Assembly: GCF_006717145.1 (NCBI RefSeq)
Contig: NZ_VFQF01000001.1
Span: forward strand, 1,302,001-1,366,000
Origin: Humibacillus xanthopallidus
GTDB lineage: Bacteria; Actinomycetota; Actinomycetes; Actinomycetales; Dermatophilaceae
Direction of reading: 5' to 3'
Length of the DNA stretch: 64,000 nucleotides
The notes under the pieces were generated by a model. The model ran no database searches and had not been told where the DNA came from. It saw nothing but the letters and a program-made list of their open reading frames with translations. Position numbers and translations under genes: made by a program. Every line of letters begins with the position of its first letter. Within the stretch, counting starts at the first letter, position 1. Shown here piece after piece: positions 39,100-46,659 of the stretch.

Positions 39100-40149
39100 T
39101 CACGGAACGCGGTGGGTCCACCCCGGGGTCGAGAACTTCGTGTCGACGAGGCGCTGCGCCTCGGCGAGCTCGGCGTCCGTGTAGTCGGTGAGCCGGGTGC
39201 GGTGCCGTGCCGCGAAGGACGCCGTGAAGGCGTCGAGGATGGCCTCGCGCGACAGGCCGGTCTGCGACCGCATCGGGTCGACCCGCTTGTTGGCCGAGCG
39301 GTGGCCCTTGTCGCTCATCTTCTCGCGCCCGATGCGCAGCACCTCGAGCATCTTGTCGGCGTCGATGTCGTAGCTCATCGTCACGTGGTGCAGCACCGTG
39401 CCGTCGGCATAACGCTTCTGGGCGGCCCCGCCGATCTTGCCCTGGTCGCTCGCGATGTCGTTGAGCGGCACGAAGTGCGCCGCGACGCCGACGTCGGCGA
39501 GCGCCCCGATGACCCAGTCGTCGAGGAAGGAGTAGGACCGCTCGAAGCTCAGCCCCTCGACGAGCGAGCCGGGCACGACGAGGGAGTAGGTGATGCAGTT
39601 GCCCGGCTCCATGAACATCGCGCCGCCGCCCGAGACCCGGCGCACGACGTCGAAGCCGTGGCGCTCGGCGCCCTCGGGGTCGACCTCGTTGCGCACGGAC
39701 TGGAAGGAGCCGATGACGACCAGAGGGCTGTCCCAGTCCCAGAAGCGCAGTGTCGGTGGCCGCTCCCCGGAGCCGACCTCGCGGGCGATGACCTCGTCGA
39801 GCGCGACGTGCACGGCCGGGTGCAGCACCCGCGCCGGGATGACGTCGAAGGCGTGGTCGTGCCAGCCGGTCGCCTTGCCGAGGGCGCGCCGCACGGCGAT
39901 GCCGACCGCCTCGGGAGTGAACCCGATGAGCGCCACCTCGGGGCCAAGCGCCCCCTGGATGGCCGAGGCGAGCTGCTCGACCCCCGCGTCGACGGGCATG
40001 CCGCGCAGGGCGGCGTTGATGTCGCCGAGCGCCTCGTCCGGCTCAAGGAAGAAGTCGCCCGACACGCTGACCTCGCCGAGCCTCCCCCCGTCGACCTCGA
40101 GGTCGACTGCCACGAGCTTGCCTCCGGGAACCTTGTACTCACCACGCAT
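39100..40149 (-). CDS. lplA: Lipoate-protein ligase family protein with swapped domain order
   Basis: Attaches lipoate (or octanoate) to 2-oxoacid dehydrogenase E2 and GcvH subunits. The catalytic domain (about 115-349) has RRVSGGGAMFMEPGNCITYS, GKIGGAAQKRY with the conserved Lys, and HHVTMSYDIDADKM. The first about 90 residues (MRGEYKVPGGKLVAVD, SGDFFLEPDEAL) match the small accessory domain that is C-terminal in E. coli LplA, so the order is reversed. ATG 40149 fits the family start; no clear ribosome site is seen and GTG 40158 is an alternative. Confidence 0.87.
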   Translation of the reverse strand: MRGEYKVPGGKLVAVDLEVDGGRLGEVSVSGDFFLEPDEALGDINAALRGMPVDAGVEQLASAIQGALGPEVALIGFTPEAVGIAVRRALGKATGWHDHAFDVIPARVLHPAVHVALDEVIAREVGSGERPPTLRFWDWDSPLVVIGSFQSVRNEVDPEGAERHGFDVVRRVSGGGAMFMEPGNCITYSLVVPGSLVEGLSFERSYSFLDDWVIGALADVGVAAHFVPLNDIASDQGKIGGAAQKRYADGTVLHHVTMSYDIDADKMLEVLRIGREKMSDKGHRSANKRVDPMRSQTGLSREAILDAFTASFAARHRTRLTDYTDAELAEAQRLVDTKFSTPGWTHRVP

Positions 40150-40202
40150 GCCAACCACAACACGCCACGCGTCTCAGGTATGCCGCGTGGCGGGGCTCGC
40201 CG

Positions 40203-41399
40203 CTATGGCCGCCAGCCCGTCTCGTCGGCCCACGCCTGCGCGCGCAGCCAGGCCTCGTCGAACCACGGCTCCTTCGCCTCGACGTAGGCGTCGGTGTCGT
40301 CGTCGATGGCCAGCAGGCGACGCTTCTCGGCTGCGTAGGCCTCACGCTCCGCCGGAACGTGCACCAGCCAGTCACGGAAGAGCAGCGCGAATCGCCAACC
40401 GGGAGAGCCGAACTCGCGCACGTGGACGTGCACGACCTGGGCGGGGTCGCAGCAGCCGTAGAAGCGCTTGCCCCACGCCGCCGGGTCGGTGCCCGGCTTG
40501 GGGGTGTCACCTGAGTTGCCCTGGGAGAGAATGTAACCCGCATCGCGCATCGACTCGCTGAAATCGTCGCGGTCAGCCTCAGCCAGGTGCCGCACGCCGA
40601 CCTGCACGTCGATGACGTCCTTGGCGAGCAGGCCCGGCACGGCGGTCGACCCGATGTGCGAGACCTCCGTGGCCACCCCGCTCGGCGCGAGCGCCGCCGC
40701 GAGCTTGGCGACGACGCGCTCACCCCGCCGCCCCCAGTCCTCCCTCGGCTCCACGACCGCTCCCCGCCCCGCGCGACGGGTGCGTGTGCCGTCGCGGAGG
40801 TTGGCGGCATACGGCTCGATGCGCTCGCGCCACACGAGGTCGACGCTGCCGGCCAGCTGCTCGGGCGTGCCGCTGTTGTCGATGAGCACGTCGGCGACGG
40901 CCCGCCGCTCGCCGTCGCTCGCCTGGGCGGCGATCCGGGCCCGCGCGTCGCTCTCGGGGAGGCCGCGCTGCTCGACGAGGCGCCGCACCCGGGTGTCGGC
41001 ATCGACGTCGACGACGAGGGTGAGGTGCTCGTGCACCCAGAGCCCGCGCTCGACGAGCAGCGGCATGTCGAAGACGGACACTCCCTCAGCAGGTGCCTGG
41101 CGTCGCAGCGTCGTGACCCGGTCGGTGATGGCCGGCGTCGTGATCGCCTCGAGGGCACGGAGCGCGTCGCGGTCACCGAAGACGATGGCGGCCAGTCGCG
41201 CTCGGTCGAGGGTGCCGTCCTCGCGGATCACGTCCGGGCCGAAATGCTGCCGGATGAGGCGAAGGGCCTCCGTGCCAGGCTCGACGACCTCGCGGGCGAC
41301 GGCGTCGGCATCGACGACGTGGGCGCCGAGGGCACGCAGACGCGCGGCGACGCTCGACTTGCCCGAGCCGATGCCTCCGGTGAGCCCGACGCGCAGCAC
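40203..41399 (-). CDS. coaE: Dephospho-CoA kinase fused to a GrpB-like domain
   Basis: The N-terminal about 200 residues phosphorylate dephospho-CoA to CoA: Walker A LTGGIGSGKSSVA, DADAVAREVVEPG and VFDMPLLVE. The C-terminal about 170 residues are a GrpB/UPF0157 nucleotidyltransferase-like domain (ATEVSHIGSTAVPGLLAKDVIDVQV), as in mycobacterial CoaE where it has been proposed to aid folding. The protein is 398 residues. GTG 41399 gives the family start LRVGLTGG; the preceding gene ends four bases upstream. Confidence 0.92.
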   Translation of the reverse strand: MLRVGLTGGIGSGKSSVAARLRALGAHVVDADAVAREVVEPGTEALRLIRQHFGPDVIREDGTLDRARLAAIVFGDRDALRALEAITTPAITDRVTTLRRQAPAEGVSVFDMPLLVERGLWVHEHLTLVVDVDADTRVRRLVEQRGLPESDARARIAAQASDGERRAVADVLIDNSGTPEQLAGSVDLVWRERIEPYAANLRDGTRTRRAGRGAVVEPREDWGRRGERVVAKLAAALAPSGVATEVSHIGSTAVPGLLAKDVIDVQVGVRHLAEADRDDFSESMRDAGYILSQGNSGDTPKPGTDPAAWGKRFYGCCDPAQVVHVHVREFGSPGWRFALLFRDWLVHVPAEREAYAAEKRRLLAIDDDTDAYVEAKEPWFDEAWLRAQAWADETGWRP

Positions 41400-41403
41400 G
41401 GCG

Positions 41404-41868
41404 TCAGTCGGCCATCCGCGGCGGGAAGCCGCCACGCGCGACAGGGCCCCAGCGGGTGGGCGTGATGCGCAGCAGCGACTTTCCCTGGTCGCGCATCGCC
41501 TGGCGGTACTCGTCCCAGTCCGGGTGCTCGCCCGAGATCGAACGGAAGTAGTCGACGAGCGGCTCGATCGCGTCGGGCAGGTCGATGACCTCGCAGTCGC
41601 CGTCGACCTGGACCCACTCACCGCCGAAGTCGTCGGAGAGCACGAGCACCGACACCTCGGACCGGCGGCGCGCATTCGCCGTCTTGGCGCGCTCGGGGTA
41701 GGTCGAGATGACGATGCGGCCCTGCTCGTCGACGCCACCCGTGACGGGTGAGGCCTGGGGGCGACCGTCGGAGCGAGCTGTCATGAGCACCATCGAGTGA
41801 CGCGGGCGGACGAAGTCGAGCAGCGCTTCGCGGTCGACGCTGGTGGTGGTGGCGATCTGCCGGGGCAC
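41404..41868 (-). CDS. Pyridoxamine 5'-phosphate oxidase-fold (PPOX/FDOR) protein
   Basis: A 154-residue split-barrel flavin or F420-binding protein. The pattern RPRHSMVLMTARSDGRPQASPV and the strand RIVISTYPERAKTANARR are typical of actinobacterial PPOX-class F420/flavin reductases. The exact cofactor and substrate are unknown. It lies between a TetR gene (3-base gap) and coaE (4-base gap), so it is likely under TetR control. Confidence 0.85.
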   Translation of the reverse strand: MPRQIATTTSVDREALLDFVRPRHSMVLMTARSDGRPQASPVTGGVDEQGRIVISTYPERAKTANARRRSEVSVLVLSDDFGGEWVQVDGDCEVIDLPDAIEPLVDYFRSISGEHPDWDEYRQAMRDQGKSLLRITPTRWGPVARGGFPPRMAD

Positions 41869-41871
41869 GGG

Positions 41872-42561
41872 CTACTCCTCGAGATCTGGGCTGACGGAGG
41901 CGGCGGGTGCGGCGCCCGCGCTGGCGCTGCGGAACGTCGCGACGAGCGCCTCGGCCAGCCAAGCGGCATACATCTCGTGTGTCCAGCCGCACCGGCGCAC
42001 GAAGCGGTCGTAGATCTCGGGCGCGGTCACCGCCCAGACGATGTCGATGAAGCGGGCGCGGTCGAGATCGGGAGGGAGGCCGTGGACTCGCTCCATCGCG
42101 GCGAGCACGTTGGAGTTGCCGGTGCGGCGCTCCTGCTCGATCGTCGCGACGAAGTCCTGCAGGCCGGCGTCGTTGCCGGCACCCTGGGCGAGCAGGACGC
42201 CGAGGAGCGGGCCGGTGCGCTCGTAGATGGTGGCGCAGAGGGACGCGTAGGCCCGCAGGAACGCCTCACGGTCGGGTGCGGAGGACATCGCCTTGAACTC
42301 GGGGCGGTCCGGCATCGCGATGGGCTCGTCGTCGCCGACGAGCGTGACGTCGTAGACCGCCTTGACGACGGCCGCCTTGCCGCCGATGGCGTTGTAGACG
42401 GTCTGGGCGCTGACCCCGGCGGCTGCGGCGAGGCCGCTCACCGACGTGGCGTGGTAGCCGTCGCGCAGGAGCATGTCACCGGCCGCGTCGATGATCCGAC
42501 GGCGGGTGGCCTGCGCGGCCTCGGCCCTCGAGCTCATGTCGTACGCCCGATCAGTTGACAT
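41872..42561 (-). CDS. TetR-family transcriptional regulator
   Basis: A 229-residue repressor with an N-terminal helix-turn-helix (RRIIDAAGDMLLRDGYHATSVSGLAAAAGVSA in part, followed by TVYNAIGGKAAVVKAVYD) and a ligand-binding helical domain. ATG 42561 has AAGG seven bases upstream; an internal ATG 42537 is weaker. A perfect 25-bp inverted repeat lies 26-51 bases upstream, so it is probably autoregulated together with the flavin-binding protein and coaE. The effector is unknown. Confidence 0.88.
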   Translation of the reverse strand: MSTDRAYDMSSRAEAAQATRRRIIDAAGDMLLRDGYHATSVSGLAAAAGVSAQTVYNAIGGKAAVVKAVYDVTLVGDDEPIAMPDRPEFKAMSSAPDREAFLRAYASLCATIYERTGPLLGVLLAQGAGNDAGLQDFVATIEQERRTGNSNVLAAMERVHGLPPDLDRARFIDIVWAVTAPEIYDRFVRRCGWTHEMYAAWLAEALVATFRSASAGAAPAASVSPDLEE

Positions 42562-42587
42562 CGGTGCCCTTCGACTGGATGATGACG

Positions 42588-42612
42588 TTCGCTGGAACGG
42601 CGTTCCAGCGAA
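42588..42612. promoter_or_regulatory. TetR-type operator
   Basis: Arms TTCGCTGGAAC and GTTCCAGCGAA form a perfect inverted repeat around a three-base centre. The core GGAACG-n-CGTTCC is a common TetR-family operator in actinobacteria. Its position just upstream of the TetR gene suggests autorepression. Confidence 0.75.
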
Positions 42613-42739
42613 TGGGTGGGCGCAGGGGTTCCCACCCCTTCGCCCCACCCGTCGGTCTCGTCGTCGACAGCGGCGACCTGCCCACCGGACGAGTGTGTCA
42701 CGAACGCCTAACCGGTTCCGCCCGCAGGGGTGCAGGAGG

Positions 42740-42780
42740 GGTGACGAGGGTCCGGACCACGAGTCCGGACCCTCGTCACC
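42740..42780 (-). terminator. Terminator after the glycerophosphodiesterase gene
   Basis: An 18-bp perfect stem with a five-base loop CACGA; the arm begins GGTGACGAGGGTCCGGAC. The stem contains the stop codon of the gene. It separates the sulfur operon/GDPD transcript from the TetR operon. Confidence 0.85.
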
Positions 42781-43714
42781 GGCCACCGTCGCGCGGGTCC
42801 GGCCGTCGCGCGGAACCCACCCGGACCACGTCAGCCAGCGCGGCTGCGGCCCGGTCGGGGTAGTCGGTGACGAGCCCGTCGACCCCCGCCTCGACGAGGG
42901 CACGCATCGTGCCGGGGTCGTTGACCGTCCACGGGAGCACCCCCAGCCCGAGCTCGCGGGCCCGGGACACGAAGGCCTCGTCGACGAGGACGTGCTCGGG
43001 CGAGACGACGTGGGCACCGACGGCAGCCGCACCCGCGCACACGTCGATGTGGGTCTCGCTCACCTGCACGCTGCCGGTCCAGGGACTGCCCGGCACCCAC
43101 GTGACGCCCGCCTCGACGAGGGCCGACCGGGCAACCGAGGGCGCGAGGTCGCGTGAGATCTCGAGCACCGCCCAGTCGAAGGAGTGCACGAAGCTCTGGC
43201 TCTCGAGCCCTGCCTCACGCAGGCACTGGAGCACCTTCTCGACGAGGAGTCGCCGGCTCGCGACCTCCGTCGGCTCGGTGGGGTCGACCTTGAGCTCGAC
43301 CGTCCACCAGACGTCGGACGGGTGCGGGGCCGCCAGCGCCAGCACCTCGGCGAGCGTCGCGATGCGGGCTCCGGTGGCGGGTCGCTGGTCGGGAAACCCC
43401 TCGAGCGTCTGCCTGCCGACGTCGACGGAGCGCAGCTGCTCGAGCGTCAGGTCTGAGACCCGCGACCCGATCAGTCCCGGGGTCTCGGACCACGCCTTGT
43501 GCGGCAGCAGCACCGCGTCGTGCCAGACGACGACCTCACCGTCAGCCGAGAGGCGCACGTCGAGCTCGATCCCCGACACACCGGCCTCGTAGGCCGCCCT
43601 GAAGCTCTCGAGGGTGTTCTCGACGACGAGTCCCTTCGCGCCGCGATGGCCCTGCACGTCGAAGCCTCGAGCGGTCCATCGCCGGATAGGGTCGTCAGCC
43701 GCCGCCGAGTCCAT
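42776..43714 (-). CDS. Glycerophosphodiester phosphodiesterase
   Basis: Hydrolyses glycerophosphodiesters to glycerol-3-phosphate and an alcohol. The 312-residue TIM-barrel protein has QGHRGAKGLVVENTLESF, GIELDVRLSADGEVVVWHD, WWTVELKVDP and the late strand VLPWTVNDPGTM, the full GDPD metal and catalytic set. No signal peptide is visible, so it is cytosolic. ATG 43714 lies one base after the upstream gene's stop, and a TAGGCT box sits exactly six bases before it, so it may be both a leaderless gene and the last cistron of the sulfur operon. Confidence 0.9.
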   Translation of the reverse strand: MDSAAADDPIRRWTARGFDVQGHRGAKGLVVENTLESFRAAYEAGVSGIELDVRLSADGEVVVWHDAVLLPHKAWSETPGLIGSRVSDLTLEQLRSVDVGRQTLEGFPDQRPATGARIATLAEVLALAAPHPSDVWWTVELKVDPTEPTEVASRRLLVEKVLQCLREAGLESQSFVHSFDWAVLEISRDLAPSVARSALVEAGVTWVPGSPWTGSVQVSETHIDVCAGAAAVGAHVVSPEHVLVDEAFVSRARELGLGVLPWTVNDPGTMRALVEAGVDGLVTDYPDRAAAALADVVRVGSARRPDPRDGGR

Positions 43715-43715
43715 G

Positions 43716-44771
43716 TCACGAGCCTACGGCCACCGCCTCTCGACGGTGGGGGTGGGCACGCCGCACGGCCGGTGCCACATCGGTGAAGAAGCGCTCGACG
43801 CTGCGACGTGCGACCGCCTCGGGCAGGCCCGGCACCTCGAGCGAGATGCCGGACAGCTCGTGACCGAAGGCCTCGTGGTAGCGCCCGATCTTGTCGACGA
43901 CCTGCTCCGGTGAGCCGATGAGCGCCGAGCTGTCGAGCGCGTACTCCTCGACCGTCGTGAAGGGCAGCTGGTTGTGCCTGGCGCCCGGCGAGTCGCGGAA
44001 GGCGTCGAAGGCCGGGCGGTAGAGGCGAAGTGCCTCCTGGCTCGTGTCGGCCACGAGGAGGCCGAGGAAGCCCGCCGCCACGACGGCCTCGCCCGGGTCG
44101 CGGCCGTAGGCCTCCCAGCGCTCGCGGTAGTGGCGGACGAGGGCGGCATACCGCTCCATCGGCGCGAACCCGTTGGCCGAGAAGATCAGGTCACCCCAGC
44201 GCGCCGCGAGCTCGGTCGACTCCGTGGAGCTCGCGGAGCCGTGCCAGACGGGAATCGGCTGCTGGAGCGGCCGGGGCTGGGTCGTGGCGCGGACCAGCGG
44301 TGGGCGGAAGCGGCCGCTCCACGTCACCTCCTCGTCGCGCCAGAGACGGCGGAGCAGCTCGTACTTCTCCGCGTTGCGCGCCCACTGACCGTCGAGGTCG
44401 TAGCCGAAGAGGGCGTTCTGGTCAGGGTCGTTGCCCTTGCCGATGACGACGTCGAGGCGTCCGTTGCTCAGGTGGTCGAGCGTGGCGTAGTCCTCCGCCA
44501 CCCGCACAGGGTCGAGGAGCGACAGCACCGTCACCGTCGTCATGAGCCGGATTCGGGTCGTGTGGGCGGCGAGGTGGGCCAGCACGACCGGGGGTGAGGA
44601 GGAGACGAAGCGCTGCGCGTGCCGCTCTCCGACCCCGAAGACGTCGAAGCCGAGCTGCTCGGCCCACCTCACCTGGTCGACGAGGTGGGTGAAGGTCTCG
44701 TGCTGCGACCCGCCCCGACCCGTCACCGGGTCGGGGCTCGTGTCGAGCAGCGTGTAGGTGGCGAACCTCAT
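43716..44771 (-). CDS. LLM-class flavin-dependent oxidoreductase
   Basis: A 351-residue bacterial-luciferase-like (TIM-barrel) monooxygenase using reduced FMN. Family sequence is clear: RFATYTLLD, WAEQLGFDVFGVGERH, LSNGRLDVVIGKG and the C-terminal LIGSPEQVVDKI. It is the last dedicated gene of the SAM-controlled operon, which also supplies an FMN reductase and a second LLM enzyme, so it probably oxidises a sulfur substrate or a product of its partner. The start overlaps the DUF1684 gene's stop. Confidence 0.87.
   Translation of the reverse strand: MRFATYTLLDTSPDPVTGRGGSQHETFTHLVDQVRWAEQLGFDVFGVGERHAQRFVSSSPPVVLAHLAAHTTRIRLMTTVTVLSLLDPVRVAEDYATLDHLSNGRLDVVIGKGNDPDQNALFGYDLDGQWARNAEKYELLRRLWRDEEVTWSGRFRPPLVRATTQPRPLQQPIPVWHGSASSTESTELAARWGDLIFSANGFAPMERYAALVRHYRERWEAYGRDPGEAVVAAGFLGLLVADTSQEALRLYRPAFDAFRDSPGARHNQLPFTTVEEYALDSSALIGSPEQVVDKIGRYHEAFGHELSGISLEVPGLPEAVARRSVERFFTDVAPAVRRAHPHRREAVAVGS
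43721..43726 (-). promoter_or_regulatory. -10 box of the GDPD gene (leaderless type)
   Basis: TAGGCT lies exactly six bases before ATG 43714, inside the end of the upstream monooxygenase gene. It would give the phosphodiesterase SAM-independent expression. Confidence 0.5.
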
Positions 44772-45538
44772 GCAGGTGCCCGCTCCCCCGCCGTGACGGC
44801 GAGGTCGAGCCGGTTGTGCGCCGGTGGGGCCGGGCAGGTGCCGTGGTCCGTGAAGGCGAAGGGGAGGTTGACGGTGCGGTTGAAGTCGACGACGACGTTG
44901 CCGTCGGCGTCCGGCGCCGTCGTGGTGACGGTCCGCCAGCGCGCCGTCGACACACCGTTCGTCGTGTCGTGGAACAGCAGGCCGAGACCCTCGCCGTGGG
45001 ACACGGCATCGAGGCGATGCCGCTCCCCCGCGATGTCGACGTCGACGGCGCCCACGAGACGAGCCTGCTGGACGAGGTCCGCCCGCGCCGTGCGCACGTC
45101 GACGACGCGGGGCGCCGACGCGGGCACGAAACGGCCCGGCCGCACCCACGCCGGGTCGTGCTTGAAGGTCGGCACGCCGGTGAAGTCGCGCAGGGTCGTG
45201 GCGCGCGGGTCCCGCACCCGGACCGCGAGCCGCCCACCCCTGCGGAGCAGCTCGACGACGCGTTCGTCGTGACGGACCCAGAGCAGCGAGGCTCCCTCAG
45301 CCACGTCAGCCGCCACGGATCCGGCGACCGGTTCGTCGTCGACCACGAGGCGATCCTCCGGGTTCGCCGCCACGTGGGCCCCGTCGTCGTCGGCCCACCA
45401 CGTGCCGGGCAGGTCGGCAACGGATGCCGGTCCGTCGGTCAGCCACGCGAAGCCCGTGAGGGAGAGCCAGCCGTGTTCCTGGGCGAGGTCGGCCTCGCGG
45501 GAGGAGCGCCAGGCGAGCCACTCCTCGTGCGTGCTCAT
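44768..45538 (-). CDS. DUF1684 domain-containing protein
   Basis: A 256-residue soluble protein. The start STHEEWLAWRSSREADLAQEHGWLSL, then RFVPASAPRVVDV and the C-terminal DFNRTVNLPFAFTDHGTCPAPP match the DUF1684 family, whose function is unknown. It is translationally coupled on both sides (ATGA overlaps with the two LLM monooxygenase genes), which puts it firmly within the sulfur operon and suggests it handles a substrate or product of those enzymes. Confidence 0.8.
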   Translation of the reverse strand: MSTHEEWLAWRSSREADLAQEHGWLSLTGFAWLTDGPASVADLPGTWWADDDGAHVAANPEDRLVVDDEPVAGSVAADVAEGASLLWVRHDERVVELLRRGGRLAVRVRDPRATTLRDFTGVPTFKHDPAWVRPGRFVPASAPRVVDVRTARADLVQQARLVGAVDVDIAGERHRLDAVSHGEGLGLLFHDTTNGVSTARWRTVTTTAPDADGNVVVDFNRTVNLPFAFTDHGTCPAPPAHNRLDLAVTAGERAPA

Positions 45539-46659
45539 GCGACGGCCTCCCGCTTCTGCGCGTTCGCCCGGGCCTCGCGGCGGGCCACCTCGTCGCGCAC
45601 CAACGGGATGACGTGCCGCCCGAAGTCGACCGCGTCGTCGTAGAGGTCGTAGCCACGCGCGGAGAAGATGCGCACGCCGAGGTCGTAGTAGTCGAGCAGC
45701 GCGGCCGCGATGGTCTCGGGACTGCCGACGAGCGCGGTGGAGTTGCCGCCGCCGCCGGTGGCCGCCGCGGTCGCGGTCCACAGGGCACGGTCGTGCCGCT
45801 CCCCGGACCCGGCCGCGGCGAGGAGCCGCTGGGAGCCGGCGTTCTCAGGCTGCCCGGCCGTGCGGAGGCGGCCTCGCGGCGCCTGCGCCCCCTCGGCCTG
45901 TCGCGCCTCGATCGCCGCCAGGGTGCGCTCCGCCTTGCGCCAGGCGAGCTCGTCGGTCTCGGCGATGATGGGTCGGAAGGCGACCTGGATCGTCGGGAGC
46001 GGGCGCCCCGCGTCAGCCGCGGCGACGCGGATCGTCTCGATCTGCTCCGCCGTGCCGGCGAGGGGCTCGCCCCACAGGGCGAAGACGTCGGCCTCCGCCG
46101 CGCCGACCGCGTATGCCGCCGGGCTCGATCCGCCGAACGAGATCCTCGGGCGCGGGCTCTGCAGCGGCTTGATGTCCGAGAGGAAGCCCTCGAACCGGTA
46201 GTGCTCCCCGGCGAAGTCGAAGGGCTCGTCACTCGTCCAGGCCTGCTTGAGGACCTGGATGAACTCGCGGGTCCGGGCATAGCGGGCGTCCTTGTCGAGG
46301 TGGTCGCCCTCGGCCGCCTGGTCGGCGGTGCTACCACCCGTGATGACGTGCACCTCGAACCGGCCGTTGCTGATGTGGTCGAGGGTCGCGAACGTCTTGG
46401 CCGTCAGGGTCGGGTAGGCCGTGTTGGGTCGGTGGGCGACCACGAGGTTGAGCCGCTCCGTGTGCGCGGCGATGTGGGCCGCCACCTGTGCCGGGTCGGG
46501 CGAGCCCGAGTGGTAGGCGAAGAGGATGCGGTCCCAGCCGTTGTCCTCGTGGGCACGGGCGAGCTTGGTGGCGTAGGCGAGGTCGAGCGGGCCGCCGCTG
46601 CGGGGTCCGGTCTCGGTGCCGTCATGGTTGGCGGCGATGCCCAGGAACTCAACTGACAC
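45535..46659 (-). CDS. LLM-class monooxygenase, alkanesulfonate-monooxygenase (SsuD)-like
   Basis: A 374-residue FMNH2-dependent luciferase-like enzyme. SsuD-type features are DNGWDRILFAYHSGSPDP, HRPNTAYPTLTAKTFATLDHISNGR, HVITGGSTADQ and YARTREFIQVLKQAW. In SsuD, such enzymes release sulfite from alkanesulfonates; related YtnJ/NtaA-type members split C-S bonds of thioethers. GTG 46659 follows AAGGA by eight bases and overlaps the upstream gene by 11 bases. The SsuE-like domain encoded two genes upstream could supply reduced FMN. Confidence 0.87.
   Translation of the reverse strand: MSVEFLGIAANHDGTETGPRSGGPLDLAYATKLARAHEDNGWDRILFAYHSGSPDPAQVAAHIAAHTERLNLVVAHRPNTAYPTLTAKTFATLDHISNGRFEVHVITGGSTADQAAEGDHLDKDARYARTREFIQVLKQAWTSDEPFDFAGEHYRFEGFLSDIKPLQSPRPRISFGGSSPAAYAVGAAEADVFALWGEPLAGTAEQIETIRVAAADAGRPLPTIQVAFRPIIAETDELAWRKAERTLAAIEARQAEGAQAPRGRLRTAGQPENAGSQRLLAAAGSGERHDRALWTATAAATGGGGNSTALVGSPETIAAALLDYYDLGVRIFSARGYDLYDDAVDFGRHVIPLVRDEVARREARANAQKREAVA

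Noticed and set aside
45535-46659. Naming this gene ssuD
   Set aside because: The enzyme is SsuD-like, but the operon's importer is of the polar amino-acid type and it carries an acetyltransferase, so alkanesulfonate may not be the substrate.
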